Shown: piece after piece, positions 63,435-64,000 of the stretch
How positions within the stretch are numbered: the first letter of the stretch is position 1
How the letters are laid out: the number at the start of each line of letters is the position of its first letter
Origin: Allobosea sp. BK604
GTDB lineage: Bacteria; Pseudomonadota; Alphaproteobacteria; Rhizobiales; Beijerinckiaceae
Reading direction: 5' to 3'
DNA length: 64,000 nucleotides
Assembly: GCF_004341515.1 (NCBI RefSeq)
Contig: NZ_SLZF01000002.1
Location: 620,001 to 684,000, forward strand
Position numbers and translations under genes: made by a program
Notes under the pieces: model-generated
Database searches by the model: none
Told to the model about the DNA's origin: nothing
Seen by the model: the letters and a program-made list of their open reading frames with translations, nothing else

Positions 63435-64000
63435 ATGAGCAAGTTCCTGAACGCCGGTATTGCAAGCCTTGTCCTGCTGGCGAGCGGGGCGGCCATGGCC
63501 GGCGACCTGCCGATGCGCAAGGGTGCGCTGCCGCCGGCACCGGTGCTGCCCGAACTCTACTCCTGGACGGGTTTCTATGTCGGCGGCCAGATCGGCTATT
63601 CCTGGGCGTCCGACAAGACGAGCTTCGTCGCGCTCAACGGCGCGCTCGCCGGTGTCGCCTTCGATTACAATACCGATGGTGTCGTTGGCGGCGGCCATGC
63701 CGGCTTCAACTACCAGATGGGCGGCTTCGTGATTGGCGTCGAGGGCGATGTCGAGGCGGTGGACGCCAAGGGCGGCTTCAACAGCGCGCTCGGCATCGGC
63801 CGCGTGAGCCGTGACTGGCAGGCCTCGATCCGGGGCCGGCTCGGCTTCGCGCTCGACCGCTTCATGATCTACGGCACCGGCGGCGGCGCCTTCACCGAAT
63901 ATAACTATCGGCTCTCGAATCCGGCGACGGGCCTCAGCGAGACCGCTCAGACCCAGCGCGGCGGCTGGACCGCCGGCGGCGGCCTCTCCTATGCCTTCAG
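63435..64000 (+). CDS. Outer-membrane beta-barrel porin, N-terminal part
   Basis: 188 codons are visible and the frame runs off the window. A signal peptide ends near residue 22 (GAAMA, then GDLP). The mature part begins with the proline-rich linker typical of Omp25/Omp31-like proteins and continues as WTGFYVGGQIGYSWASD, GGGHAGFNYQMGGFVIGVEG, and SIRGRLGFALDRFMIYGTGG. It would form a barrel in the outer membrane. The upstream 238 bases include an AT-rich stretch at 63305-63350 that should hold its promoter. Confidence 0.88.
   Translation, partial: MSKFLNAGIASLVLLASGAAMAGDLPMRKGALPPAPVLPELYSWTGFYVGGQIGYSWASDKTSFVALNGALAGVAFDYNTDGVVGGGHAGFNYQMGGFVIGVEGDVEAVDAKGGFNSALGIGRVSRDWQASIRGRLGFALDRFMIYGTGGGAFTEYNYRLSNPATGLSETAQTQRGGWTAGGGLSYAF

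Overview
The window is GC-rich chromosomal DNA of an alphaproteobacterium of the order Hyphomicrobiales (Rhizobiales). The block rpsT-dnaA, enoyl-CoA hydratase, mutM, ubiE-ubiB, coaBC-dut is the dnaA neighbourhood typical of that order. Supporting signs are rhizobial palindromic repeats, a ChvE/GguAB sugar transporter, FixJ-type signalling, GANTC methylation sites upstream of dnaA and an Omp25/31-like porin. A Bosea-like genus is my best guess, by inference only. I see no rRNA, tRNA, CRISPR array, transposase or prophage.

Layout. Bases 1-3414 hold the end of a glutaminase gene and a pair formed by a ThDP-dependent acetolactate-synthase-like enzyme and an aldehyde dehydrogenase. Bases 3602-9885 are one 2076-residue secreted RTX protein with a metallophosphoesterase head, with its own terminator. 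Bases 10297-14827 carry a LysR regulator and an EmrAB-type efflux pump divergent from its TetR regulator. Bases 14941-21019 form a possible stress and signalling island: alpha/beta hydrolase, Dps and bicupin on one strand, and DUF1275 membrane protein, sensor kinase, FixJ-like regulator and single-domain receiver on the other. A perfect 26-base palindrome separates the two groups.

Bases 21058-25810 are a sugar ABC transporter (chvE-gguA-gguB) with a FadR-type GntR regulator and a clear palindromic operator. Bases 26089-32527 carry an isoquinoline-oxidoreductase-type molybdenum hydroxylase with its cytochrome, then a large wHTH-ATPase-TPR regulator. Bases 32566-44358 are the replication block on the minus strand (rpsT, dnaA, dnaN, recF, recQ, gyrB). 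It is interrupted by a soluble chemoreceptor whose globin-like sensor lacks the heme-ligating histidine, and by a LysE exporter.

Bases 44542-50975 hold RidA with a threonine-type dehydratase, enoyl-CoA hydratase, an SRPBCC protein, mutM, ubiE and ubiB. Bases 51081-54389 are an ArsR-led string of small-domain proteins ending in a serine hydrolase. Bases 54548-59895 carry AMP nucleosidase, coaBC, dut, an Rrf2 regulator, cysK and a GNAT acetyltransferase. Bases 59926-64000 hold a glyoxalase-fold protein, an FAD oxidoreductase coupled to a YihY-family membrane protein, and the start of an outer-membrane porin.

Most of the window is housekeeping. The parts that look least described are the RTX phosphoesterase, the heme-less globin chemoreceptor inside the replication gene cluster, and the bicupin-Dps / DUF1275-kinase divergent island with its palindrome.
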